Below, piece after piece: positions 44,287 to 52,267 of a stretch of 64,000 nt of DNA. Location: positions 1 through 64,000 of the forward strand of contig LUJR01000045.1 in the NCBI GenBank assembly GCA_001689515.1, read 5' to 3'. The stretch's first letter is position 1. The number at the start of each line of letters is the position of its first letter. The position numbers and the translations under genes were made by a program. Under the pieces are notes generated by a model, which was not told where the DNA came from, ran no database searches, and saw only the letters and a program-made list of their open reading frames with translations. This DNA is from Bacteroidales bacterium M7. GTDB lineage: Bacteria; Bacteroidota; Bacteroidia; Bacteroidales; Muribaculaceae.

Positions 44287-44322
44287 GTATAATTCTTATA
44301 AATCGTATAATTTTTATAATTA
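44287..44322. repeat. 9-bp tandem repeat forming the cysK leader (4 units)
   Basis: Units GTATAATTC, TTATAAATC, GTATAATTT, TTATAATTA; the last base is the A of the cysK start codon, and the array fills nearly the whole cysE-cysK gap. Confidence 0.8.
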
Positions 44323-45269
44323 TGGGAGAGATAAAGAAAAATCTGGCTGAACTTATAGGCAATACACCGCTCGTGGAGGTCAGCAATATAGAGAAGAAAG
44401 AGAACCTCAAGGCTCGGCTTCTTGTAAAGATTGAGGCTTTCAATCCGGGTGGAAGTGCCAAGGACCGTGTGGCACTCGCTATGATAGAAGATGCCGAAGC
44501 ATCCGGAGTGCTTAAGCCAGGAGCTACCATCATAGAGCCTACCAGTGGCAACACCGGCATAGGACTCGCATGGGTAGCCACTGTCAAAGGCTATAAGACA
44601 GTGCTCACGATGCCTGAGACCATGAGTGTGGAGCGTCAGAACCTGCTCAAGGCTTTTGGAGCAAAGATAGTGCTGACTCCAGGTGCAAAAGGTATGAAGG
44701 GGGCTATAGAAAAAGCCGAGGAACTGAGAGATGCCACAGAGGACAGCGTGATACTCGGGCAGTTTGACAATCCTGCCAACCCGGCAGTGCATGCCCGCAC
44801 CACCGCTTTGGAGATATGGGATGACACCAACGGTGAGGTCAACTATTTTGTAGCTGGGGTAGGCACTGGCGGAACAGTCAGCGGTACAGGCAGTACTTTG
44901 AAGAAATTCAATTCTGAAGTGAAAGTGGTGGCAGTGGAGCCTGAGGCTTCTGCCGTCATCAGCGGCGAAGCTGCCGGACCACATAAGATTCAGGGTATCG
45001 GCGCAGGTTTCATACCGAAGAATTTTGACCGTGCGGTGGTTGACGAAGTGGTCAAGGTCAGTAACGATGATGCCATGAGAGGTGCGCGTATGCTTGCTCT
45101 CTCCGAGGGACTGCTCTGCGGAGTGTCATCGGGAGCCGCATTATGGGCGGCGCTTGACATAGCCCGCAAGCCTGAAAACGCCGGGAAGACTATCGTGGCG
45201 TTCCTGCCCGATACCGGGGAGCGGTATCTATCGACGCAGCTGTTTGCTTTTGAGGATTATCCGCTGTGA
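44322..45269 (+). CDS. cysK: Cysteine synthase (O-acetylserine sulfhydrylase)
   Basis: PLP enzyme that makes cysteine from O-acetylserine and sulfide. 315 residues, family length. Seen: GNTPLVEV (13-20), the PLP lysine Lys47 in NPGGSAKDR, the substrate loop EPTSGNTGIGLAW (about 68-80), phosphate loop GVGTGGTVSGTG (about 179-190) and GVSSGAALWAAL. Downstream of cysE in the same direction, so the two form the cysteine branch operon. The cysM isozyme is a less likely alternative. Confidence 0.95.
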   Translation: MGEIKKNLAELIGNTPLVEVSNIEKKENLKARLLVKIEAFNPGGSAKDRVALAMIEDAEASGVLKPGATIIEPTSGNTGIGLAWVATVKGYKTVLTMPETMSVERQNLLKAFGAKIVLTPGAKGMKGAIEKAEELRDATEDSVILGQFDNPANPAVHARTTALEIWDDTNGEVNYFVAGVGTGGTVSGTGSTLKKFNSEVKVVAVEPEASAVISGEAAGPHKIQGIGAGFIPKNFDRAVVDEVVKVSNDDAMRGARMLALSEGLLCGVSSGAALWAALDIARKPENAGKTIVAFLPDTGERYLSTQLFAFEDYPL

Positions 45270-45278
45270 GATAAGGTC

Positions 45279-45332
45279 TTATAGGTATTATAAATCTTAT
45301 AAATCTTATAAATCTTATAAATCTTATAAGTT
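45279..45332. repeat. 9-bp tandem repeat, TTATAARNN type (6 units)
   Basis: TTATAGGTA, four exact TTATAAATC units, then TTATAAGTT. The longest and cleanest array in the window, just after cysK. Confidence 0.9.
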
Positions 45333-45340
45333 TTATGTAT

Positions 45341-45378
45341 AAAAGCAGTGAGAAGCTTAAACGTTTCTCACTGCTTTT
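45341..45378. terminator. Bidirectional terminator between cysK and the AraC-type gene
   Basis: AAAAGCAGTGAGAA (45341-45354) pairs with TTCTCACTGCTTTT (45365-45378), giving A-tract and T-tract on both sides. The right arm overlaps the end of the AraC-type gene. Confidence 0.85.
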
Positions 45379-46285
45379 GGTATTGGGAGGGGGAGAGACC
45401 GGTGAGATGCTTGAAGTATTTGCCGAAGGCGCTCTGGTTGGTGAAGTTGAGTTCGTAGGCTACCTGCTGGATGTTTTTGCCGGAGAAACGGAGGAGGTTT
45501 TTTGCCTCGAGGATCACCATGTCGTCAATCCACTGGCTGGCTGAGCGGCCTGTGGTCTCTTTGATGACGAGGGAGAGATATTTTGGGGAGATGAAGAGTT
45601 TTTCGGCGTAGAATGCCACGGAACGCTCCGAGCGGTGGTATTTCTGGGCGAGAGCCATGAATTCCTGTAGATATAGAGAACGGCGTGGTTTGACGGTAGT
45701 AACGGTGTTGGTATCTGTATCGGAATTCTCGGACATGCGCTGACCGCATTCCATGAGATGATAGAGGAGCGTGGCGACGAGATTCATGATGATCTGACGT
45801 CGGTAGGTGGCTATGAGTTTTGATGAATTGTAGGCATGTATGGTCTCAATCAAGCCGTATATCATCTGCTGTTCGTCGGGGTGCAGCGGTATCAGGGGCA
45901 GAGGTTTGGCTCTCTTTGCCTTTGCAAGCGATGTGATGTTGACCACATTGAGGTCTATATTGATATCCCGCATGAACGATGGGGAGATTACTACCGCGTA
46001 GACATCAAAATCATGGCTCAGCTCGGGCAGTATGCGTACTATGTTGTCAAGACCGAGGCATATGAGTGTTCCTGGGGCTACAACGCACTCTTTGAAATCT
46101 ATTTCCAGATGAAGCTCTCCCTTGAGTCCGACTACCATCATCAGTCCGTCGATGCGCACGGCTTCGTGGATCACGGGGAGTCCGTTGTTGGGAGTTATGT
46201 GGGCGAACATTACCTCGTTGTCAAGCAGGGAGCACTCGGTAGCGAAATTGCTCAGAGTGGTCAATTGGGCGAAAGAGAGGGGCAT
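45368..46285 (-). CDS. AraC-family transcriptional regulator
   Basis: 305 residues. The N-terminal half is a cupin-like sensor (LKGELHLEIDFKECVVAPGTLICLG). The C-terminal about 105 residues carry the double helix-turn-helix: RSVAFYAEKLFISPKYLSLVIKETTG and NIQQVAYELNFTNQSAFGKYFKHLTGLSPSQYQ. Ligand and targets unknown. It is convergent with cysK; a -7 box TATATTTG is seen on the minus strand at 46334-46341. Confidence 0.93.
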   Translation of the reverse strand: MPLSFAQLTTLSNFATECSLLDNEVMFAHITPNNGLPVIHEAVRIDGLMMVVGLKGELHLEIDFKECVVAPGTLICLGLDNIVRILPELSHDFDVYAVVISPSFMRDINIDLNVVNITSLAKAKRAKPLPLIPLHPDEQQMIYGLIETIHAYNSSKLIATYRRQIIMNLVATLLYHLMECGQRMSENSDTDTNTVTTVKPRRSLYLQEFMALAQKYHRSERSVAFYAEKLFISPKYLSLVIKETTGRSASQWIDDMVILEAKNLLRFSGKNIQQVAYELNFTNQSAFGKYFKHLTGLSPSQYQKQ

Positions 46286-46410
46286 ATTCTTAGATTATTG
46301 GAGTAAAAAGCTATAATATGATGAAATCATTGGCAAATATAGCTATTTTTGGGAAGAATATGCTAAAAAGGGGTGAAAATGATTGCAGAGGGTATGATGA
46401 ATGCCAAAGT

Positions 46411-46440
46411 TGTAGGGACATGCCACGGCATATCCCTACA
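46411..46440. repeat. REP element 7 (symmetric, one mismatch)
   Basis: TGTAG, stem GGACATGCC, spacer AC, stem GGCATATCC, CTACA. One stem base differs. It overlaps the last codons of the glycosyltransferase at 46436. Confidence 0.85.
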
Positions 46441-47533
46441 ATGTGAATGATTTTAGGAAGCAATGATTGAGGAGGCGGTGATAGAAGGCGCGAAACGGGG
46501 CACGGAGGGTTTCACGGCGACGGACTTTGCGGATGAAACTGGCGTGGTCTTTGGTCAGGAGCTTGGCGAGACGGCGGTAGAGGGGTGAGAGGTGTGGCAG
46601 GGCGGATGGGAGATGAGGGGAGATTTTGGCGGAGGCGGCTTTGAGGTATGCCATGCAGCTTTCGATAGGAAAATCACGCAGTGCGCATCCCATGCAGGCA
46701 TATATTAGTGTGGATATGCGGGTTGGAGCTGAGTCGGAGTTTATGGGAGGGACAAGCAGGCGTATGCTGTCGGCAGGGATGTATGCTATCATTGGGGGAG
46801 TGACGGCATCGCCGAAATGGCTGCGGTAGCGGTGAACGTGTTTCTGGTACATATATCGCTGGAAGTCGGCACGAATCTGAGGGTCGTCCATCTTGGTCAG
46901 GCGGCTTCCGGGGCGACGACGGTAGTGGAAGAGCGGGGCGGGATTCATCACCAAAGCACCGTCAGATTCTCCGTCAAGCAGGCGTATCCAGAAATCCCAA
47001 TCATCCAGGAGCAGCAACGGGTTTTCGTCAAATCCTCCTATACGAAAATAATCGTCTCTACGCACCATGGTGGTAACATGGATAGCGTTCATCATCAGCA
47101 GGTCTTCGTAACAGGTATATTTAAGTGGAGACGGAGGGAAATCCGCTCCGAAAAACTGCCACTGACACAGGGATGCTTTTACCGCCGGATTATCAAAAGC
47201 ACGGAGGCATGTCTCCAAATATCCAGGGGCTAAGCGGTCATCGCCGTCAAGAGCCATGAGAAACTGTCCGCGTGACTGTCGGGCGGCGAAATTTCTGCCA
47301 CCGTTGACTCCCTCGTCGGGTGTATGGAAGAAACGGATGCGGCTGTCGGTTTGCTGCCAGCGCAGGGCTATGTCAGCTACACGGTCAGGGCTGTCGCCGT
47401 CGACCACGAGTGCCTCCCAGTGAGGGTATGTTTGTGCAACGACCGATCTGAGTGTCTCGTCAAGATAAGGTTCGGCTCCATATGCCACGATTAGCAGCGA
47501 TATGAGCGGTGGAGTGGATGTTTTTTCAGGCAT
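46436..47533 (-). CDS. Family 2 glycosyltransferase
   Basis: 365 residues from the ATG at 47533 (MPEKTSTPPLISLLIVAYG); 36 upstream in-frame codons carry no family similarity. GT-A fold signatures: SLLIVAYGAEPYLDETLRSV, EALVVDGDSPD, GVNGGRNFAARQSRG and the DXD-type ALDGDDR. HRYRSHFGD and a basic C-terminal tail follow. Likely makes cell-surface glycan; sugar not predictable. It is divergent from another GT2 gene at 47599, sharing a 65-bp promoter region. The stop codon lies next to a REP. Confidence 0.88.
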   Translation of the reverse strand: MPEKTSTPPLISLLIVAYGAEPYLDETLRSVVAQTYPHWEALVVDGDSPDRVADIALRWQQTDSRIRFFHTPDEGVNGGRNFAARQSRGQFLMALDGDDRLAPGYLETCLRAFDNPAVKASLCQWQFFGADFPPSPLKYTCYEDLLMMNAIHVTTMVRRDDYFRIGGFDENPLLLLDDWDFWIRLLDGESDGALVMNPAPLFHYRRRPGSRLTKMDDPQIRADFQRYMYQKHVHRYRSHFGDAVTPPMIAYIPADSIRLLVPPINSDSAPTRISTLIYACMGCALRDFPIESCMAYLKAASAKISPHLPSALPHLSPLYRRLAKLLTKDHASFIRKVRRRETLRAPFRAFYHRLLNHCFLKSFTL

Positions 47534-47534
47534 A

Positions 47535-47565
47535 TTGCAAAGATGGCTGCTTATGCGTATATTTG
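47535..47565 (+). promoter_or_regulatory. Promoter of the plus-strand glycosyltransferase
   Basis: -33 TTGC (47535-47538), 19-bp spacer, -7 TATATTTG (47558-47565), about 33 bp before the GTG start. Confidence 0.6.
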
Positions 47566-47598
47566 TAGTAAACACATGCTCTACAAAACATCTACAAA

Positions 47599-48594
47599 GT
47601 GAAAATATCGGTAATATTGCCTGTTTACAACGTGGAATCATGGTTGCTGGAATGCCTTGAAAGCATCGGAAGCCAGGACTATGATGACATGGAATGCATC
47701 GTGGTGGATGACTGTGGCACTGACAGGAGCATGGAGATATGCCGGCGATATATCGACGGATACTCAGGGCATGTAGAGTGGAAAGTGGTAACCTTGCCTC
47801 ATAACAGCGGAGTCAGCGCAGCACGCAATGCCGGGACAGAAGTGGCACACGGGGAGTACGTCATGTATGTAGACAGTGATGACATGCTGGCTCCGGGAGC
47901 TGTGAGCCGTCTTGCAGCCGAGGCGATGAAGCATCCCGGGGTGGACCTGATACAGGGGGCAGCAACGCTTACTGATGAAGATGGCTACATAGGAGTAGCA
48001 CGGTTACATTCGCTCGGTCATCTTGGCGACACGGGATATGTCAGCGGCGAGGGAGAATTGGGGAGACTGTTCATGAGTTTTCTCATACCTTCAGCTCCGT
48101 GGAACAAGCTGGTACGCCTGAAGCTTCTGCGTGATAGTGGCATAAAGTTTCAGTCAGGCATCGGTTACGGAGAGGACTGGCTGTGGGTGTATGACCTGTG
48201 TAGAGAGGTGAGGAATTTTTCGGTAGCGAGAGATGTCACCTATATATATAGGTCAGATGTGGCTTCAAGTATCTCAAATACTATTGATGAGAGAAGGAGT
48301 GCCATGTGGTGGAAGATGGTACTGAGAGAGGTGATAGATAGAGGAGTGCCTCAGCAGTCATACAGACATGAGGCTGCTTACAGATGTCTGGATATATTCA
48401 TGAGCTGCCGCTCTGCAGGAAACTACGATGATATTGCCCGAAAGTTCGGTCGATGGCTTAGGGACTGCGGATTGAAAAAGGAGGGCTGGCTGCTGACGAT
48501 GAGCTACACCGCTCTAGGCAAGATGGCGAAGAAGGTGTGCAACACGCTGCTGTGGAGGCTTGCACGACACAGATTCCCCCGCCCCTGGGGATAG
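47599..48594 (+). CDS. Family 2 glycosyltransferase
   Basis: 331 residues from a GTG start. GT-A signatures: ISVILPVYNVESWLLECLESI, CIVVDDCGTDRS, NSGVSAARNAGTEVAHGEYVMYVDSDD with the DXD metal site (about 95), and WNKLVRLKLL. The C-terminus is basic and partly hydrophobic (TLLWRLARHRF), suggesting membrane association. It belongs to the common type that extends O-antigen or capsule chains. Paired head-to-head with the other GT2 gene. Confidence 0.88.
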   Translation: MKISVILPVYNVESWLLECLESIGSQDYDDMECIVVDDCGTDRSMEICRRYIDGYSGHVEWKVVTLPHNSGVSAARNAGTEVAHGEYVMYVDSDDMLAPGAVSRLAAEAMKHPGVDLIQGAATLTDEDGYIGVARLHSLGHLGDTGYVSGEGELGRLFMSFLIPSAPWNKLVRLKLLRDSGIKFQSGIGYGEDWLWVYDLCREVRNFSVARDVTYIYRSDVASSISNTIDERRSAMWWKMVLREVIDRGVPQQSYRHEAAYRCLDIFMSCRSAGNYDDIARKFGRWLRDCGLKKEGWLLTMSYTALGKMAKKVCNTLLWRLARHRFPRPWG

Positions 48595-49875
48595 CTATAC
48601 GCCAAGAGTCGAGATTGGTACTACTAAGACATTGTCCTTGCGACGATAGGCAAAACCGCCTGTGGCAGTCAGCACCATCAGAAATGATGGACTTTTCATA
48701 TGGTCTGTATCTATTTTAGAAGCCAGACGCAGCAGATTGTCCGCCCCGGCATCTATAAGTTTTTCTCCGCCTAATTTCATTTCGATCAGTCCGTAACTGC
48801 CATTTGGCAGATGTACTACAGCATCACACTCAAGTCCGTTTTTATCGCGGTAATGATATATTTCACCTCCTAATGGCTGGGAATATACTCTTAGATCGCG
48901 GACGCAAAGGGTTTCAAACAGAAAACCGAAATTTTTTAAATCATTTATCAGATCGTCTGGACCAAGACCCATAGCTGCTGTAGCTATTGATGGATCGACA
49001 AAATAGCGTGTATCAGTGGTACGTATGGCTGTTTTTGATTTCAGGTTCGGGTTCCATGCAGGCATATCCTCAATTACAAAAAGGGAGCGCAGCACATCCA
49101 GATAGTTTCTTACCGTCTTGTCCTCCATAGCGTTTGTATCGCCTCCATTCATATCTTCCACAATCTGACGGATGGATGTCTGGGTTCCTTGGAATCGTGC
49201 ATAGGAACGCATGAGACGTTTGGCTCTATCCGTGCTTCTTTCCACACCGTCAATCTGGCGTATGTCCACATTGACCACAGCATCATAGTAATCTTTGGCT
49301 GGATTGAGGGCTGCGTCAGAAGGCAATTCGGAGGATATGGGCCATCCGCCACGACATATAGTGAAGGCTGTATGCATCAGGTCGGCAGACGATTCAGCAC
49401 CGATTTTCATATCCGGGTCAGAGAAAAGAGCTGATAAACTGACTTTGCCGTTGGAATCTCCTGATTCAAGGAGTGACATGGGTCGCATGCGTATCCATGA
49501 GAATCGTCCTGTACCTGAGTGGCTGATTTTTGAACGGTCTTCTGGCTTGGCAGAACCGGTCAGGATAAACTGTCCCATACCCGGTCGATGATCTACAGTG
49601 TAGCGTACGGCATCCCATAATGTAGGGGCGAGCTGCCACTCATCAATCAGTCGGGGGGTCTCACCGTCCAATATCATATCGGGATTATCCTCGGCAAACA
49701 AAAGATATTGAGCACGACGGCGCGGGTCATCCATGAATATACTGCTCTTGCAATGGTGCTCAGCGGTAGTGGATTTGCCACACCATTTAGCTCCTTCTAT
49801 GAGTATAGCTCCCACACTTCTAAGTTTTTCGGAAAGCAAGGTGTCTACTATGCGAGAGCGGTAAGTTTTATTCAT
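48595..49875 (-). CDS. AAA_14 / DUF4143 ATPase
   Basis: 426 residues. Walker A GAKWCGKSTT (about 28-37), Walker B PRLIDEWQ (about 73-80) and sensor region FILTGSAKPED identify the AAA_14 domain. The C-terminal half is DUF4143: YFVDPSIATAAMG, FGFLFETLCVRDLRVYSQ and a nuclease-like E..D..K-type core, KNGLECDAVVHLPNGSYGLIEMKLG (Asp and ExK as in the PD-(D/E)XK fold). Function is unknown; members are abundant, variable genes of Bacteroidota and archaea, proposed to act in defence or toxin-antitoxin-like roles. Three palindromes overlap its promoter. Confidence 0.88.
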   Translation of the reverse strand: MNKTYRSRIVDTLLSEKLRSVGAILIEGAKWCGKSTTAEHHCKSSIFMDDPRRRAQYLLFAEDNPDMILDGETPRLIDEWQLAPTLWDAVRYTVDHRPGMGQFILTGSAKPEDRSKISHSGTGRFSWIRMRPMSLLESGDSNGKVSLSALFSDPDMKIGAESSADLMHTAFTICRGGWPISSELPSDAALNPAKDYYDAVVNVDIRQIDGVERSTDRAKRLMRSYARFQGTQTSIRQIVEDMNGGDTNAMEDKTVRNYLDVLRSLFVIEDMPAWNPNLKSKTAIRTTDTRYFVDPSIATAAMGLGPDDLINDLKNFGFLFETLCVRDLRVYSQPLGGEIYHYRDKNGLECDAVVHLPNGSYGLIEMKLGGEKLIDAGADNLLRLASKIDTDHMKSPSFLMVLTATGGFAYRRKDNVLVVPISTLGV

Positions 49876-49895
49876 AATTACTTGATTTTATGGGA

Positions 49896-49927
49896 CAAAT
49901 ATAACTATAAAAAAAGTCATTACCAAA
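49896..49927 (-). promoter_or_regulatory. Promoter of the AAA_14/DUF4143 gene
   Basis: Minus strand: -33 TTTG (49924-49927), 20-bp spacer, -7 TATATTTG (49896-49903). The -33 lies inside the first of three CCAAATTTGG palindromes. Confidence 0.75.
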
Positions 49928-49982
49928 TTTGGCGGTTTTCTATTACCAAATTTGGCTGGTTTTCATTACCAAATTTGGCGGT
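49919..49982. promoter_or_regulatory. Triple palindromic operator-like array
   Basis: Three copies of TTACCAAATTTGGC, with palindromic core CCAAATTTGG at 49923-49932, 49946-49955 and 49969-49978, spaced exactly 23 bp. The first core contains the -33 of the AAA_14 gene, so a bound protein should affect that promoter. Spacing is close to two helical turns. Confidence 0.75.
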
Positions 49983-50006
49983 TTAGAGGGTTGCGAGTCG
50001 GGTGGT

Positions 50007-50038
50007 TTTGGATAAACGGTTAAAAAGGTGTAAATTAG
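50007..50038 (+). promoter_or_regulatory. Promoter of carboxynorspermidine dehydrogenase
   Basis: -33 TTTG (50007-50010), 20-bp spacer, -7 TAAATTAG (50031-50038, one mismatch). Confidence 0.6.
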
Positions 50039-50119
50039 CAACGTAATTGGTGTCACGGTCGTTTTTATGGCATATGGGACACATATATTATATATTAATC
50101 TGATAAAAGTAATAGAGAT

Positions 50120-51316
50120 ATGGGTAAAGTTATCATTATAGGTGCCGGAGGTGTCGGCACGGTAGTGGCGCACAAGTGTGCCCAGCATCCTGAGGTGTTC
50201 AGCGAGATAGTCATAGCTTCGCGCACCAAGTCGAAGTGTGACGCGCTTGCCAAGACCTTAGGCAAGGATTATATCACCACCGACAGCGTGGATGCCGACA
50301 ATGCCGCTGACGTGGCTGCGCTGATACGTCGCCACAATCCCGACTTGGTCATCAACGTGGCTCTCCCTTATCAGGATCTCCCCATAATGGATGCCTGTCT
50401 GGAGTGCGGTGTCAGCTACCTCGACACTGCCAACTATGAACCTAAGGATGAGGCTCACTTCGAGTACTCATGGCAGTGGGCTTACAAGGAGAAATTTGAA
50501 AAAGCCGGCATCACGGCGATACTCGGTTGCGGATTTGACCCGGGAGTATCGGGAGTGTTTACCGCATATGCTGCCAAGCACTACTTCAAGGAGATGGAAA
50601 CCCTTGACATAGTGGACTGCAACGCAGGTGACCACGGCAAGGCTTTCGCCACCAACTTCAACCCCGAAATCAACATACGCGAGATCACCCAGAACGGCCG
50701 CTACTGGCAGGAGGGTGACTGGGTGGTGACAAAACCGCTTGAGATACACAAGCAGCTGACATATCCGCGCATAGGCAAGCGTGACAGCTACCTGCTCTAC
50801 CACGAGGAATTGGAAAGCCTTGTCAAGAACTTTCCCACAATCAAGCGCGCCCGCTTCTGGATGACATTCGGCCAGGAATATCTGACACATCTGCGTGTGA
50901 TCCAGAACATAGGCATGGCTCGCATAGACGAGGTAGAATATAACGGAACAAAGATAGTGCCTCTGCAATTTCTCAAGGCTGTGCTGCCCAACCCGCAGGA
51001 TCTCGGCGAGAACTACCATGGCGAGACATCGATCGGCTGCCGTATCAGCGGCACCGGCAAGGACGGCAATCCTCTCACCTATTATATATTCAATAACTGC
51101 AGCCATGAGGCGGCATACAAGGAGACCGGCATGCAGGCGGTCAGCTACACGACCGGTGTGCCTGCCATGATAGGCGCGATGATGTACCTGACTGGCAAGT
51201 GGAAGAAACCGGGCGTATGGAACGTCGAGGAGTTTGACCCCGATCCTTTCATGGAGCAGCTGCCGCTTAACGGTCTGCCCTGGGAGGAGGAGCTCAACGC
51301 CGATCTGGAAGTGTAA
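50120..51316 (+). CDS. Carboxynorspermidine dehydrogenase (saccharopine dehydrogenase family)
   Basis: 398 residues. Rossmann motif IIIGAGGVGTVVAHKC (5-20), then SRTKSKCDALA and DLVINVALPYQDLPIMDACLECGVSYLDTANYE, as in the saccharopine dehydrogenase family. Length and the stretch GCGFDPGVSGVFTAYA match carboxynorspermidine/carboxyspermidine dehydrogenase, which joins aspartate semialdehyde to a diamine with NADPH; this is the alternative spermidine pathway of Bacteroidota. The partner decarboxylase (nspC) is not in the window. True lysine-pathway saccharopine dehydrogenase is a less likely reading. Confidence 0.85.
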   Translation: MGKVIIIGAGGVGTVVAHKCAQHPEVFSEIVIASRTKSKCDALAKTLGKDYITTDSVDADNAADVAALIRRHNPDLVINVALPYQDLPIMDACLECGVSYLDTANYEPKDEAHFEYSWQWAYKEKFEKAGITAILGCGFDPGVSGVFTAYAAKHYFKEMETLDIVDCNAGDHGKAFATNFNPEINIREITQNGRYWQEGDWVVTKPLEIHKQLTYPRIGKRDSYLLYHEELESLVKNFPTIKRARFWMTFGQEYLTHLRVIQNIGMARIDEVEYNGTKIVPLQFLKAVLPNPQDLGENYHGETSIGCRISGTGKDGNPLTYYIFNNCSHEAAYKETGMQAVSYTTGVPAMIGAMMYLTGKWKKPGVWNVEEFDPDPFMEQLPLNGLPWEEELNADLEV

Positions 51317-51342
51317 TAAACATATAGAAGGTTTATTATATT

Positions 51343-51370
51343 TTGTAGGGACATGCCGTGGCATGTCCGC
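51343..51370 (+). repeat. REP element 8 (left half of an inverted pair)
   Basis: TGTAG, stem GGACATGCC, spacer GT, stem GGCATGTCC, GC. Followed 28 bp later by REP 9 in the opposite orientation. Confidence 0.85.
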
Positions 51371-51397
51371 CCATCATCGAGTTCATCCATATGGGAT

Positions 51398-51424
51398 GCG
51401 GACATGCCACGGCATGTCCCTACA
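51398..51424 (-). repeat. REP element 9 (right half of an inverted pair)
   Basis: GCGGACATGCC, AC, GGCATGTCC, CTAC, opposite to REP 8, so the conserved tetranucleotides face outwards, as in composite REP doublets (BIMEs). Confidence 0.85.
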
Positions 51425-51463
51425 ACGATAGTGTATTATAATTAATATTTAGTGTGAATCTCT

Positions 51464-52249
51464 ATGATGGAGAAAGCGCTGCCGGTGCGCGTGGTCAATG
51501 ACAATGAGGCACCAATGACTGCTGCCGAACAAGCCTGCTATACTACCGGTATAGCGGGCTATCTGCACGGCATCAGACCTATGGAGCGTCAATCCTTGCC
51601 AGGGTATGACAGCGGGATACTGTCGATATTCATCTTCGTGATACTGCTTGTGAGCATGAATGCCCGCAATGCACGGAGTGTCATGGGGAGGATGAATAAG
51701 GAGCTGTGGAGCGTAAGGCGTAGGGCTAACGTGTTTGATGACCATACCGCCGGAGAGACAGGTGTGACGATATCATTTGTGTTGCTGACATGTGTATGCG
51801 AGGGCACGTTGATAGCCAACTGGCTGCTTGCCTCGGGCGGAGCTGCATCGTTGCCCGGATGGGTCGCGTCGATGCTGATGCCGGTGATGGTCGGAGTGGC
51901 AGTGCTGTTCTACATCGTGCAGCTGACGGGCTACAATGTCGTGGGGTTCACGTTTGCCGACAAGATAGGCAAACGGCAGTGGGTTTCGGGCTTCAACGCG
52001 TCGCAGTCGCTGCTGTCGCTTCTGCTGTTTGTCCCGGCGCTGGCAGGGCTGTTTTATCCCTCGTGGGCGGTGGTCATGGGGATAGCAGGAGCCGCGCTGT
52101 ATGTACTTGCACGATTGGTGTTTATCGTCAAGGGATTTAGAATTTTTTACACGGGGGTTAACTCCTTATTGTATTTTATTTTGTACCTTTGCACTCTTGA
52201 AATTGCGCCCTTAGTCCTCGTTATGAGGCTATGTGGTATGAAAGTGTAA
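51464..52249 (+). CDS. DUF4271 membrane protein
   Basis: 261 residues with about six membrane segments, starting after residue 50 (ILSIFIFVILLVSM) and ending FILYLCTLEIAPLVLVMRL. The C-terminal pattern KGFRIFYTGVNSLLYFILYLCTLEIAPLVLV is the family signature. In Bacteroidota it is regularly found directly before the hemD-like gene, as here (18 bp gap). Function unknown; co-conservation suggests a shared process with hemD. Confidence 0.85.
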   Translation: MMEKALPVRVVNDNEAPMTAAEQACYTTGIAGYLHGIRPMERQSLPGYDSGILSIFIFVILLVSMNARNARSVMGRMNKELWSVRRRANVFDDHTAGETGVTISFVLLTCVCEGTLIANWLLASGGAASLPGWVASMLMPVMVGVAVLFYIVQLTGYNVVGFTFADKIGKRQWVSGFNASQSLLSLLLFVPALAGLFYPSWAVVMGIAGAALYVLARLVFIVKGFRIFYTGVNSLLYFILYLCTLEIAPLVLVMRLCGMKV

Positions 52250-52267
52250 ATTCATAAAGCTAAGAGT

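Noticed and set aside
49919..49982. CRISPR-like repeat array
   Set aside because: Only three units, a 14-bp repeat with 9-bp gaps, no cas genes; it overlaps a promoter and reads as operators.
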